Source: a virus. Taken from it: a stretch of 33,473 nt of DNA. Below the pieces are notes generated by a model. That model did no database searches. It saw only the letters and a list, made by a program, of their open reading frames with translations, and had not been told where the DNA came from. Where the stretch lies: IMG/VR virus record IMGVR_UViG_3300035698_013606, positions 1 to 33,473 of that record; one strand, written 5' to 3'. Both the position numbers and the translations under genes were made by a program. This document shows, piece by piece, positions 15,157 through 23,113 of the stretch. Within the stretch, counting starts at the first letter, position 1; each line of letters starts with the position of its first letter.

Positions 15157-16073
15157 TCATATTATATGGAAAATATAGCCCAAAAGAATATAGCTCAAAA
15201 CATCAAATGTTAATAGATGAGAAAAGCGTTTGTGGTTATAGAGATTATGCTGAACAATTTGGGCACATTATATATATGACTCCGCAAAAAGTTAGAAAAC
15301 CATGGGAACATTGCTTCTCTGAAAAAGGTATTTTGGATTTTATTAGTAAATATCCTGATGCTATAGTATGGTCAGTTAAACATGATCCTGCCAAAGATGA
15401 AATTCTCAAGAAGATTAAAAACAAAAAAGTGTATTATTCATGTTGTGCTAAAAATCCATATAATTCATATTGTAATATCAGTCTAGTAGATACAAAAGAA
15501 AGAATACAACAAAATGCAGTATTATATGTAAAAGGAAAAGACCCTAAATTTTGGGCATCATCTTATGACACAAGAAAAGAATTTGATTATTTATTAATAG
15601 GTAAAAGATGTGATAAAAATGAGGTTTACTTTTTACATGAATTAGATAAAGTTGGAAAAACTAGAAAAGTATTATGGATAGGTGGCGAACAACATAAGTC
15701 TAAAATAAATGTTAATAATGTAGAAGTAGAATATACTCCATTTCTAAATAAAGAATCTGTAAGAGATAATATATTAAGAGCAAGAATTGGCATTTTGTTT
15801 ACTGAGTTGGAGGTAGAGGGATTCCCTCAATCATATTTGGAAATGACTATGTGTGGATTGCCGGTAGTGTATAATCTAAAAGCACCGTACAATAAATACT
15901 ATTTTTTGGATCCAAGTTGTTCAGTTCGTACTGATAAAAAACATCTTATTGAAGCTGCGGAATTTTTAAAAAGAAAATATGATAAATCCATGATATATTA
16001 CACAAGATTGTCAGCTGCTAAAAATTATAGTCTTGATGTATCATATGAAAGGATTAAACAATGCATAAAGTAA
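15150..16073 (+). CDS. Glycosyltransferase, GT-B fold (GT4-like)
   Basis: A 307-residue protein. The C-terminal donor-binding half is recognisable: FDYLLIGKRCDKNE at the inter-domain start, VLWIGGEQ, then the E-x7-E motif (E223/E231 in ELEVEGFPQSYLEM) followed by CGLPVVYN. The N-terminal half (VCGYRDYAEQFGH) is divergent. The start is the ATG at 15150, with GGGAG five bases upstream inside the end of the preceding gene; a GTG at 15138 is too early for that site. It overlaps the next gene by 13 bases. It is probably one step in the same assembly line as its neighbours. Confidence 0.8.
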   Translation: MLIILYGKYSPKEYSSKHQMLIDEKSVCGYRDYAEQFGHIIYMTPQKVRKPWEHCFSEKGILDFISKYPDAIVWSVKHDPAKDEILKKIKNKKVYYSCCAKNPYNSYCNISLVDTKERIQQNAVLYVKGKDPKFWASSYDTRKEFDYLLIGKRCDKNEVYFLHELDKVGKTRKVLWIGGEQHKSKINVNNVEVEYTPFLNKESVRDNILRARIGILFTELEVEGFPQSYLEMTMCGLPVVYNLKAPYNKYYFLDPSCSVRTDKKHLIEAAEFLKRKYDKSMIYYTRLSAAKNYSLDVSYERIKQCIK

Positions 16074-16873
16074 TAACGATGTGTGATAATGGATATTTCC
16101 AATATGGAAAATTATTCATACAAACCCGTAAAAAAATAGATGCAGACTTTATTCTATATGGGCCTAATTTAGATTCAGGCCAAATACATATATTGACAAA
16201 AAATAATATAGAATATAAGAAAATGGATAAACGTGATTTCAATCTTAAAATGCAATATATGAAATTTAAGTTATTATTTGATAATATAACTGGTGCCACG
16301 GAAGATAATATAACATTTGTAGATTTTGATACATTATTCTTAAACGATTGGAATAATTATATATCTGGAAAGCAATTTGATTTAGGAATAACATATAACA
16401 ATTTATTCATAAAACAAAAGGTGTATAGGTCATTTGCTAATGGTGGTGTAATATTTGTTAAAGATACTTTTGGATCAGTGAATATGTGCGCTTATGCCAG
16501 ACATACAATGAATATTGGGAATAGTAAATTTTTGCCAGAATATGATTCTATTTATAAAACCCTTGAAGATCATAATAGACCTGAACATAAAAGATACTCA
16601 AGAACTTATTTAAGATGGTGGTGTGATCAGGTTTTTCTATCTGCCATAATATTACAATATTTGAATACGCACTCTAAATTGATTATGGATGATTGTGCGT
16701 ATAAATTTCACAAACATAATATACAGTTTTTTGATTGTAGCAAATTTAATAATCTTAATGTTACTTCTGAAAATATCACAATTAGAATAATGAAACATAA
16801 TCCGTATATTTGTCATCTAAAAAATATAGGAAGGTCTGGTAGTTATGAAAAAATCATTAAAAGATTATTATAG
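16061..16873 (+). CDS. Glycosyltransferase, GT-A fold (GT8/nucleotide-diphosphosugar transferase-like)
   Basis: A 270-residue protein. It has a DxD metal motif in FVDFDTLFL (D88, D90), FANGGVIFVK (125-134), the usual 'NsGv' strand of GT8-like enzymes, and a WWCDQVFLS segment (186-194) equivalent to their 'DQ' motif, with CHLKN near the C-terminus. This points to a metal-dependent transferase using a UDP- or GDP-type donor. The ATG at 16061 has AAAGG eight bases upstream. It overlaps both neighbours, the downstream methyltransferase by 29 bases. Confidence 0.78.
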   Translation: MHKVITMCDNGYFQYGKLFIQTRKKIDADFILYGPNLDSGQIHILTKNNIEYKKMDKRDFNLKMQYMKFKLLFDNITGATEDNITFVDFDTLFLNDWNNYISGKQFDLGITYNNLFIKQKVYRSFANGGVIFVKDTFGSVNMCAYARHTMNIGNSKFLPEYDSIYKTLEDHNRPEHKRYSRTYLRWWCDQVFLSAIILQYLNTHSKLIMDDCAYKFHKHNIQFFDCSKFNNLNVTSENITIRIMKHNPYICHLKNIGRSGSYEKIIKRLL

Positions 16874-17516
16874 TAAATGGAACAATTATGTCATTAATAA
16901 AATACGTTTTATCAATTCAACTAAAAGTAATATGCACAGAGATTATTTTGTGCAATATGTTAAAAAACACAAAGATATAAAATCAATTGTTGAAGTTGGA
17001 GCAGGAGAATTAATTGAAGCACAAAAGATATTAAAGAATAATCCTGATATATTTTATATGGTTGCAGATATTTCAGATACATTTTTAAAGTATGCCAATG
17101 AATTGAAAATTAGTGCTATACAATGCGATATGATTAAATTAGCTAAATACATACGATCTAATTTTTTTGATTTGTTATATGTATCAAGCGTATTAGAACA
17201 TTCTCCGAATATAACACAAACTATTGACGCTATGAGCAAAATTAGTAAACAATATTATATAAGTATGTTTAAATGGAGAGTCAAAGGTGGTTCTTTAACT
17301 TCTCATTTTAATGATAAAAGAAATTATTATACATCTATATTTAGTATCCAAAATATAATGAATTTATTGCAGTTGCATAGTAAAGTTAAATATGCTTTTA
17401 TGTTAAAAGGCGATGGCAATACCATACCATATGGGGATTATATCCAAATGTATAAAGATAACAATGAAACACAAAGAGATGGCAGTAGAATGATATTCAT
17501 AGGTAAATGGGATTGA
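16845..17516 (+). CDS. SAM-dependent methyltransferase, class I
   Basis: A 223-residue Rossmann-fold methyltransferase. Motif I is IVEVGAGELIEA (48-59), an acidic residue follows the second strand (VADIS, D75), and the post-strand-4 segment is FDLLYVSSVLEHS (108-120), the usual type-11/type-23 pattern. The C-terminal part has an aromatic, Asp/Asn-rich lid. Given its neighbours, a sugar O-, N- or C-methyl transfer is the simplest guess; no substrate residues are diagnostic. The start overlaps the upstream transferase by 29 bases. The downstream gene begins after an AAAGGAG site that overlaps this gene's stop. Confidence 0.78.
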   Translation: MKKSLKDYYSKWNNYVINKIRFINSTKSNMHRDYFVQYVKKHKDIKSIVEVGAGELIEAQKILKNNPDIFYMVADISDTFLKYANELKISAIQCDMIKLAKYIRSNFFDLLYVSSVLEHSPNITQTIDAMSKISKQYYISMFKWRVKGGSLTSHFNDKRNYYTSIFSIQNIMNLLQLHSKVKYAFMLKGDGNTIPYGDYIQMYKDNNETQRDGSRMIFIGKWD

Positions 17517-17527
17517 AAGGAGATGTA

Positions 17528-18124
17528 ATGACTGAGTTATGTAAACTTGCAAATAAGTATCATACTGACAAGTATTGCAAACATCATTATACCCAAGTAT
17601 ATGATACATATTTTAATTCATTAAGATATGCCAAAATGAAGGTACTAGAGATTGGGGTAGCAGATTGCGCATCAATAAATATGTGGTTAGATTACTTCCC
17701 TAATTCCTATATTTTTGGGATGGATTTAATCATACCTGATGATTTATCTAAAAATTCAAAATTTGTTTTTATAAGAGGTAATCAATATAATCCTCGTGAT
17801 TTGGATAATATAATTAAAAGTGGCAAAAAATTTGACATTATAATTGATGATGGTTCTCATGTTTCAGAACATCAGCAATACAGTTTAAGTTATCTTTGGA
17901 AATACTTGAAACCTGGTGGTTTTTATGTTATAGAAGATTTGAATTGCAAAAGAACTACGCATATAGAAACTACTGAAATAGTATTTAAGGAATACATTAA
18001 AACAAAATCATTTAGAAGTAGAATAATTGCATCTGATGAATCAAAAAAAATATCTGATGAAATCTATATGTGTAAATTCCATTGTAACAATAAAATCATC
18101 TTTATTAGAAAGAGGGTGAAATGA
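17528..18124 (+). CDS. SAM-dependent methyltransferase (MycE/CmcI-like)
   Basis: A 198-residue methyltransferase. It begins LANKYHTDKY, then HHYTQVYDTYF, a signature of the sugar O-methyltransferases related to macrolide enzymes such as MycE. Motif I is VLEIGVADCASINMW (39-53), the ribose-binding acid is D66 (GMDL), and a metal/substrate-binding IIDDGSH motif is at 105-111 before LKPGGFYVIEDL. The family usually needs a divalent metal held by these acids. The ATG at 17528 has AAAGGAG six bases upstream. The stop overlaps the next start as ATGA. It probably methylates a sugar hydroxyl. Confidence 0.86.
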   Translation: MTELCKLANKYHTDKYCKHHYTQVYDTYFNSLRYAKMKVLEIGVADCASINMWLDYFPNSYIFGMDLIIPDDLSKNSKFVFIRGNQYNPRDLDNIIKSGKKFDIIIDDGSHVSEHQQYSLSYLWKYLKPGGFYVIEDLNCKRTTHIETTEIVFKEYIKTKSFRSRIIASDESKKISDEIYMCKFHCNNKIIFIRKRVK

Positions 18125-18825
18125 TACCATTTGATTTCACTACTACTGCTACAAACAGAATTGATATTGTAGAACACTGTTATGCTTCATTCCATAAAAA
18201 TTTGGAATGGGTTGATTGGAACAATTCTACACTATTAATCAATATCGATCCAGTTCCGCTTGGTATTAATGCAAGCAATTTTATGGATATGTGCTCAAAA
18301 TATTTTGGCCAAGTAATTATTAACATACCTGATAAACCTAATTATACACAAGCATATAAGTGGGTTTATAGGAAAGCGAATTCAAAATTGATATTTAATT
18401 TAGAAGATGATTTTATACTTACAAGAAAAGTTGATGTCAGGGCATTAGTAGAATATTTCAATCAAAATAAAGAATTGTATTCAGTATCATTAAGAGTATA
18501 TCCTTGGCATTACCAAAGCATTCCTACTTCTCCGCAGATTCTACATAAAAGATTTTATAAAATAGTTGGAGAAGGTTTGGATCCGAAAATCAATCCAGAG
18601 GTACAATTGAGAGGATCTAAATGGGGATTAAAGATGCCGACATTTAGAGAAGGATATGGACCTAAAATTTCAGAGAAAGGTAAACTTGTAGTCTATCCAG
18701 AACAAGGGGGAGATCATAATTGCATTGTTAAAGATATTGGCAGAGAATGGTCTAAATCACGCGGTCTTTTGAGAACCAAAGAAAAGAAAGATTTTGTTAC
18801 ATGGGAAAGGAAAGATAATGGCTGA
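18121..18825 (+). CDS. Glycosyltransferase, GT-A fold (paralogue of 14455-15156)
   Basis: A 234-residue GT2-like protein with FNLEDDFIL (LEDD at 94-97) as the metal site. It shares with 14455-15156 the opening TTTATNRID, the LLINIDPVP strand and a C-terminal KDIGREW then FVTWERK. Divergence is enough that the two probably have different acceptors or donors. It starts as an ATGA overlap with the methyltransferase stop, with GAGGG upstream. The C-terminus overlaps the next gene, whose ribosome site is inside it. Confidence 0.78.
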   Translation: MIPFDFTTTATNRIDIVEHCYASFHKNLEWVDWNNSTLLINIDPVPLGINASNFMDMCSKYFGQVIINIPDKPNYTQAYKWVYRKANSKLIFNLEDDFILTRKVDVRALVEYFNQNKELYSVSLRVYPWHYQSIPTSPQILHKRFYKIVGEGLDPKINPEVQLRGSKWGLKMPTFREGYGPKISEKGKLVVYPEQGGDHNCIVKDIGREWSKSRGLLRTKEKKDFVTWERKDNG

Positions 18826-19672
18826 CATTGACATTATAACATATGTTCATAAGACAGAAGACTATGCTAATTTGATGAGAAGATCTTGTGAGATATTTGC
18901 TAGTAAAGAAAATACATTTCATTGGAAATGCATAAAATCAAATATTGATCAAAAGCCTATTAAAGACTGGGAAACTATTAATGTATCTAATAGCGAGGAA
19001 TACGGCCTAAGAGGATCTACATGCCATGCAATAGCCTTAAACAAAGCCTTAACATACGCTAAGAGCGATTATATAATAGTAGCGGATGCAGATATTGCTA
19101 TTTTATATCCTGAATGGGATAAACAAGTCATACACATACTTCATGATATAGGAATACAATTTTATGGATTTGAACCACCTTGTGAATCAAGGAGAGGAAA
19201 TCAAAGTTTTCCTTGTGTATTTTTTATGGCATTTAAAAGAAAAATACTTGATGATCTTCAATTAGACTTTAAACCTGATGTAGATGAAAATGAGAAATGC
19301 AAAAGGTATCAGATTGATACCCCTGAGAAATCACATATATTTAATAAACATATAGGCGATAGTGTAAAATGCGATACTGGATGGAAAATACCTATAATTG
19401 CCAAGAAATATAGTTCTGCCGTTATTCCATATATGGGCCAAAGGATTACAAGTAATATTAGTTATACTAGAATATTGCCATATAAAAATAAAGAACAAGA
19501 AAGAATATGTATGCAAAATCCAACTCATATGGCAGAATGGCATTTAAAGAATAAATTGTTTGGGACTCATAAACAAGCTGCAAGAGTTCATCCTTTAAAT
19601 AAAGGTACTGGTAAAATTTGGAAAGATAGAATTGATGTATATACTCAAAAAGAATTTGGAGTGATTTTATGA
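18818..19672 (+). CDS. Glycosyltransferase-like protein, GT-A fold
   Basis: A 284-residue protein starting with a beta strand and a DxD motif in YIIVADADIAIL (D90, D92), followed by a Cys/Gly-rich middle (about 118-135) and a C-terminal histidine-containing tail (MAEWHLKN). The motif and order of strands suit GT2 or a related nucleotide-sugar transferase. The ATG at 18818 has AAGGA six bases upstream; an in-frame upstream start at 18794 lies before this site. The stop overlaps the following ATG (ATGA). Confidence 0.68.
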   Translation: MADIDIITYVHKTEDYANLMRRSCEIFASKENTFHWKCIKSNIDQKPIKDWETINVSNSEEYGLRGSTCHAIALNKALTYAKSDYIIVADADIAILYPEWDKQVIHILHDIGIQFYGFEPPCESRRGNQSFPCVFFMAFKRKILDDLQLDFKPDVDENEKCKRYQIDTPEKSHIFNKHIGDSVKCDTGWKIPIIAKKYSSAVIPYMGQRITSNISYTRILPYKNKEQERICMQNPTHMAEWHLKNKLFGTHKQAARVHPLNKGTGKIWKDRIDVYTQKEFGVIL

Positions 19673-20274
19673 GAACTTTTAAAATCAAATCAAAGTTATA
19701 TGATAAATCGTTTGATGTTCCTGACGAAGTAGAATTTGATAAAGATGCTCACGCATTAGTAATATACATGATAGCAAAAGGATTATCTGATGCTAAAATG
19801 TTAAAAAATTATTTAGAGATAGGTATATCAAGAGGGGCTACATTTAATCTTGTTGCGCCATTAGTTTCCAAAACTGCTTATGCAGTTGATAAAGATCCTC
19901 ATTGTTATAGATTCATAGAGGCAAATGAAAATTTATCATGGCATAGATTAACTAGCACTAATTTCTTTAAATTAAATCCAGGTGTAAATTTTGATTTAAT
20001 ATTTATTGATGCAGAACACACTCATAGTAAAAGTCTAAGAGATTTTATAGTATCTGCAGATAGACTTAATGACAATGGCCTAATATTGATGCATGATACA
20101 TATCCTCAATCAGAAAAATATATTAGCTTAAAACATTCTGGAAATGTATTCAAAGCTATTATATATTTGAAAAAGAATTTTTATCATAAATATGAAATTG
20201 TTACACTTCCATTCTATAGTGGCATAACTATTATACGCAAAGCTCATAAACATATAATGTGGAAAAATACATAA
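19669..20274 (+). CDS. SAM-dependent methyltransferase (Methyltransf_24 type)
   Basis: A 201-residue protein. Motif I is YLEIGISRGATFN (48-60), the acidic residue after strand two is in AVDKD (D74), and the family-typical FDLIFIDAEHTHSKSLRDF (108-126) is followed by LNDNGLILMHDTYP (133-146). IDAEHTH and HDTYP are hallmarks of the type-24 methyltransferases found in polysaccharide and antibiotic clusters. Likely a sugar or glycan methyl transfer. It ends a run of overlapping genes; 52 bases with a leader motif follow, so it may be the last gene of the first island transcript. Confidence 0.86.
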   Translation: MRTFKIKSKLYDKSFDVPDEVEFDKDAHALVIYMIAKGLSDAKMLKNYLEIGISRGATFNLVAPLVSKTAYAVDKDPHCYRFIEANENLSWHRLTSTNFFKLNPGVNFDLIFIDAEHTHSKSLRDFIVSADRLNDNGLILMHDTYPQSEKYISLKHSGNVFKAIIYLKKNFYHKYEIVTLPFYSGITIIRKAHKHIMWKNT

Positions 20275-20294
20275 TAGTATTTGCATAGAAAATA

Positions 20295-20305
20295 TATTAT
20301 ATTTA
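20295..20305 (+). promoter_or_regulatory. Leader motif TATTATATTTA, copy 3
   Basis: The third exact copy lies in the only sizeable gap (52 bases) inside the glycan island, followed by TATATCT and a GAAAGGA ribosome site. A TTGCAT at 20281 with TATATA 17 bases on overlaps it. It probably gives the second half of the island its own start of transcription. Confidence 0.5.
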
Positions 20306-20326
20306 TATATCTGAAAGGAACAATAT

Positions 20327-20956
20327 ATGAAAAAAATATTTTTAGATTTAGGGGCATGGAAAGGAACTGCAACCCAATTTTTTATTCGCGCCCATCCACA
20401 AGCAAAGGAATTTGAATATTATTTGTTTGAACCTCATCCTAATCTGATTGAACATTTTTTATTCAAACTGCCACAACTTAATGATTATAAAATATGGATA
20501 CTCCCTAACGCAGTTTGGTCAAGGAATACTGAATTAGACTTTTATGTAGGAAAATCAAAATACGCTAGAGGGAATACTTTATTGGATTCAAAAACCAGTG
20601 GTAATTTGAATAAGGAACATCCAATTAAAATAAAAGCGTTGGATATTAGTCAATTTATAAAAAATAATTTCAAACCTGATGATTACATAATTTGTAAATC
20701 AAATATAGAAGGTGCAGAATATGAAATATTGCCCAACATGATAGCTAATGGTTCATTATCCTATATTAACAAATTATATATTGCATGGCACTGGAATAAG
20801 ATCGATTATAAAGAAAGTCTACATAATTCTATTGTAGAGCATGTTAAGAAATATACTACTGTATTTGATTGGATTCTTGATGAAGATGAAAATTCAAATT
20901 TAATTTCTAAAAAGAATCAGGAATGGTTCCTTAAAACATTAGAAGGAGATATTTAA
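20327..20956 (+). CDS. FkbM-family methyltransferase
   Basis: A 209-residue methyltransferase. Motif I is FLDLGAWKGTAT (5-16), the acidic ribose-binding position is in YLFEPHPN (E35), then NAVWSRNTELDFYVG (61-75) and SNIEGAEYEILPNM (125-138). The last is the FkbM 'KiDiEGaE...' motif with an Asn/Ile in place of the usual Asp, so a metal or substrate contact may differ. FkbM enzymes methylate sugar or polyketide hydroxyls and are common in O-antigen clusters. The ATG at 20327 follows GAAAGGA. The stop overlaps the next start as TAATG. Confidence 0.85.
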   Translation: MKKIFLDLGAWKGTATQFFIRAHPQAKEFEYYLFEPHPNLIEHFLFKLPQLNDYKIWILPNAVWSRNTELDFYVGKSKYARGNTLLDSKTSGNLNKEHPIKIKALDISQFIKNNFKPDDYIICKSNIEGAEYEILPNMIANGSLSYINKLYIAWHWNKIDYKESLHNSIVEHVKKYTTVFDWILDEDENSNLISKKNQEWFLKTLEGDI

Positions 20957-21630
20957 TGAGAAAAGTTGTTTATTCCGCTATCATGAGTTCTAATTATAAA
21001 CTTAATGAGCCTATTGTTAAAAATAATGATTGGGATTTAGTTTGTTTTACTAACAATAAAAATATAACAAGTAAATATTGGACTATTGTGCAAGTGAGAA
21101 AACCACCTAATTTTACTAATGTAAAATTTGCTAGAAGATATAAATGTTTGTGTGATTATTATTTAGGACACCAATATGACTTGTCTCTATGGCTAGATGC
21201 TAAATTTACTATAAAGCAAAATTTAGATACTTTTGTAGGAAATAGCCTTAAAGATTATGATATGGTAATAATGGATCATAACAAACGACACAATATAGCG
21301 GATGAATCAGAAACTCTTATAGAAAAGAATTTTGCAAATAATCCTACTGTAATTAAAGAAATTAAAGAACAAATGATAAGATATGCAGTAGCTGGTTACC
21401 CAAGTAAAAGAAATGTACTACTTTCTACTGGAATATTGATAAGGAAACATAATGTACCGCAATTGAAAAAAGTAATGGAAGAATGGTGGAAAGAGATATT
21501 GAAAGGTTCCCAAAGAGATATGTTAAGTTTGCCCTATGTATTTTGGAAACTTAAACAAAAAAATATAACTCCATCGGTACGTGTTATAAATTTCAAAAAA
21601 ACCTATGAATCATTCATGAATAGAAAGTAG
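20956..21630 (+). CDS. DUF616/TOD1-MUCI70-type glycosyltransferase-like protein
   Basis: A 224-residue protein. It starts with VVYSAIMSSNYKL and a FTNN strand, then FARRYKCLCDYYL (58-70) before LSLWLDAKFTIK (76-87), whose acidic residue takes the place of the DxD metal site. This order fits the DUF616 domain of the plant TOD1 and MUCI70 proteins, which belong to glycosyltransferase-like GT-A folds and occur in bacterial and phage sugar clusters. Function is inferred: a sugar transfer. GGAG seven bases before the ATG, which overlaps the preceding stop. Confidence 0.72.
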   Translation: MRKVVYSAIMSSNYKLNEPIVKNNDWDLVCFTNNKNITSKYWTIVQVRKPPNFTNVKFARRYKCLCDYYLGHQYDLSLWLDAKFTIKQNLDTFVGNSLKDYDMVIMDHNKRHNIADESETLIEKNFANNPTVIKEIKEQMIRYAVAGYPSKRNVLLSTGILIRKHNVPQLKKVMEEWWKEILKGSQRDMLSLPYVFWKLKQKNITPSVRVINFKKTYESFMNRK

Positions 21631-21632
21631 CT

Positions 21633-22118
21633 ATGAAATTTTCAGATCTCATTAAAAAAGTAGAGTTAATAACGCCATCTTCTAAGATGGTTAATGTTGA
21701 GGATATTTGTGCACAATATAATCCTGATCGTTTTAAATATTGGAAAAGATGTCAACTTAGTAATGATAAAGACAAAAATATATTAGATATGAATTATTCG
21801 CCTCATGTAACTTTGTTAAAAAATAAAATCAATTTTAGCAAAATAGAAAAAACTTTATATTATCAATTACAAAAATTGTATGGCAGGAAATATGAATGGA
21901 TACTTGATAAAATAAATCAATTTATAATGTTACATAATTCAATAGTATTCCATTATGATGAAAAGTTTCCAATTCAAGTATTAACTCAACCTATTGTTTC
22001 CAATAAATATACTGGAGATAGATTTGAAATATATGAAGGTCATCATAGATTGGCTTGTGTACTTGCCAATGGATATAAACAAATATTGGCTCAAGTTTAT
22101 GATTGGAGATTAGGATGA
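21633..22118 (+). CDS. ParB/sulfiredoxin-fold protein (SerK-like?)
   Basis: A 161-residue protein. Its C-terminal part has FEIYEGHHRLACVLANGYK (131-149), the G-x-H/R-R-x-x-A motif of the ParB/sulfiredoxin fold. There is no helix-turn-helix domain, so it is not a partition protein. Free-standing members of this fold include the serine kinases SerK and SbnI (established for those proteins). Here, in a sugar cluster and overlapping a phosphoglycerate-dehydrogenase-like gene with ATGA, a small-molecule kinase role is an attractive guess but not proven. The start has a weak AGAAAG site. Confidence 0.6.
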   Translation: MKFSDLIKKVELITPSSKMVNVEDICAQYNPDRFKYWKRCQLSNDKDKNILDMNYSPHVTLLKNKINFSKIEKTLYYQLQKLYGRKYEWILDKINQFIMLHNSIVFHYDEKFPIQVLTQPIVSNKYTGDRFEIYEGHHRLACVLANGYKQILAQVYDWRLG

Positions 22119-23113
22119 ATGTATTAGTAACAACAGATCCATTTGGGAAAATTGATAAAACTCCTATTGATCTATTGCAAAATTGTAAGCAAATAAAACA
22201 ATTATCATTTAATGCTATTGGCGAAAAAATGAGTAAAGATGATTTGCACAGGATGTTATTTGAAAATAAACCTGATGTTATCATAGCTGGAACTGAAAAT
22301 TATTCAGTTGCCGAATTAGATTTGGTTTCAAATTTAAAGATGATATCAAGAGTTGGGATTGGTGTCGATTCCATTAATTTAAAAGAATGTGAAAAAAGAG
22401 GTATAATTGTTACCAATACTCCAAATGCTCCTTCTAATGCAGTTGCTGAAATGACTATACTTCAAATATTGAATATGTTGAGAAAAGTTCAAAATGTATC
22501 TGAACAAATGATGCACTTAAATAAATGGAATAGATATATTGGCAGAGAACTTAAAAATTGTAAGGTTGGTATTATTGGATATGGCAGAATAGGATCTATT
22601 GTTTGTAGAATATTACAATCATTTGGGTGTGATATTTTAATCAATGATATTGATTCAAACAAAATTAATCAAATACCGAGAGATTTAGAGAATGTATGGA
22701 AATATTCAAAAGCAACAGCTATTGATAATATAAGAACATTATATAATAGTTGTGACATTATTACAATACATATACCATTAAAAGATGATGTAATTGACAA
22801 TCATAATTTCATAACTGTTAAAGAATTAGATTTGATGAAGCCTAATGTAAGATTACTTAATTTGTCAAGGGGCGGTATAATTAATGAAGAAGGCTTATAC
22901 AATTGGATGATATCTCATCCTAAAGCAACTGTAGCATTAGATACTTATGTTTCTGAACCATATTATGGCAGGCTGAATAATTTAAGAAATGTATACTTGA
23001 CTCCACACTTGGCAAGCTGTACCGTTCAAAGTAGAATTGATATGGAAACTGGAGCGACAAATGAATTCTTAAATTACATAAATAAAAAACCATTTCAAAA
23101 TAGGGTGGCCTGA
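22115..23113 (+). CDS. D-isomer-specific 2-hydroxyacid dehydrogenase (phosphoglycerate dehydrogenase-like)
   Basis: A 332-residue NAD-dependent dehydrogenase. An N-terminal substrate half leads to ISRVGIGVDSINL, then the Rossmann GYGRIGS motif (155-161) with D178 after strand two (INDID). The catalytic trio is complete: R252 in LSRGGIINE, E281 in VSEP, H298 in TPHLAS. It should interconvert a D-2-hydroxyacid and a 2-oxoacid, with 3-phosphoglycerate a possible substrate. No C-terminal ACT domain is present, so there is no serine-feedback site. ATG at 22115 overlaps the ParB-like stop; GGAGATTA upstream. In this setting it may make a glyceric- or lactic-type side group or an amino-acid precursor for the glycan. 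Confidence 0.88.
   Translation: MNVLVTTDPFGKIDKTPIDLLQNCKQIKQLSFNAIGEKMSKDDLHRMLFENKPDVIIAGTENYSVAELDLVSNLKMISRVGIGVDSINLKECEKRGIIVTNTPNAPSNAVAEMTILQILNMLRKVQNVSEQMMHLNKWNRYIGRELKNCKVGIIGYGRIGSIVCRILQSFGCDILINDIDSNKINQIPRDLENVWKYSKATAIDNIRTLYNSCDIITIHIPLKDDVIDNHNFITVKELDLMKPNVRLLNLSRGGIINEEGLYNWMISHPKATVALDTYVSEPYYGRLNNLRNVYLTPHLASCTVQSRIDMETGATNEFLNYINKKPFQNRVA

Noticed and set aside
21633-22118. Partition protein ParB
   Set aside because: Only the GHHR-type motif is present; there is no helix-turn-helix domain and no ParA gene or parS-like repeat nearby.
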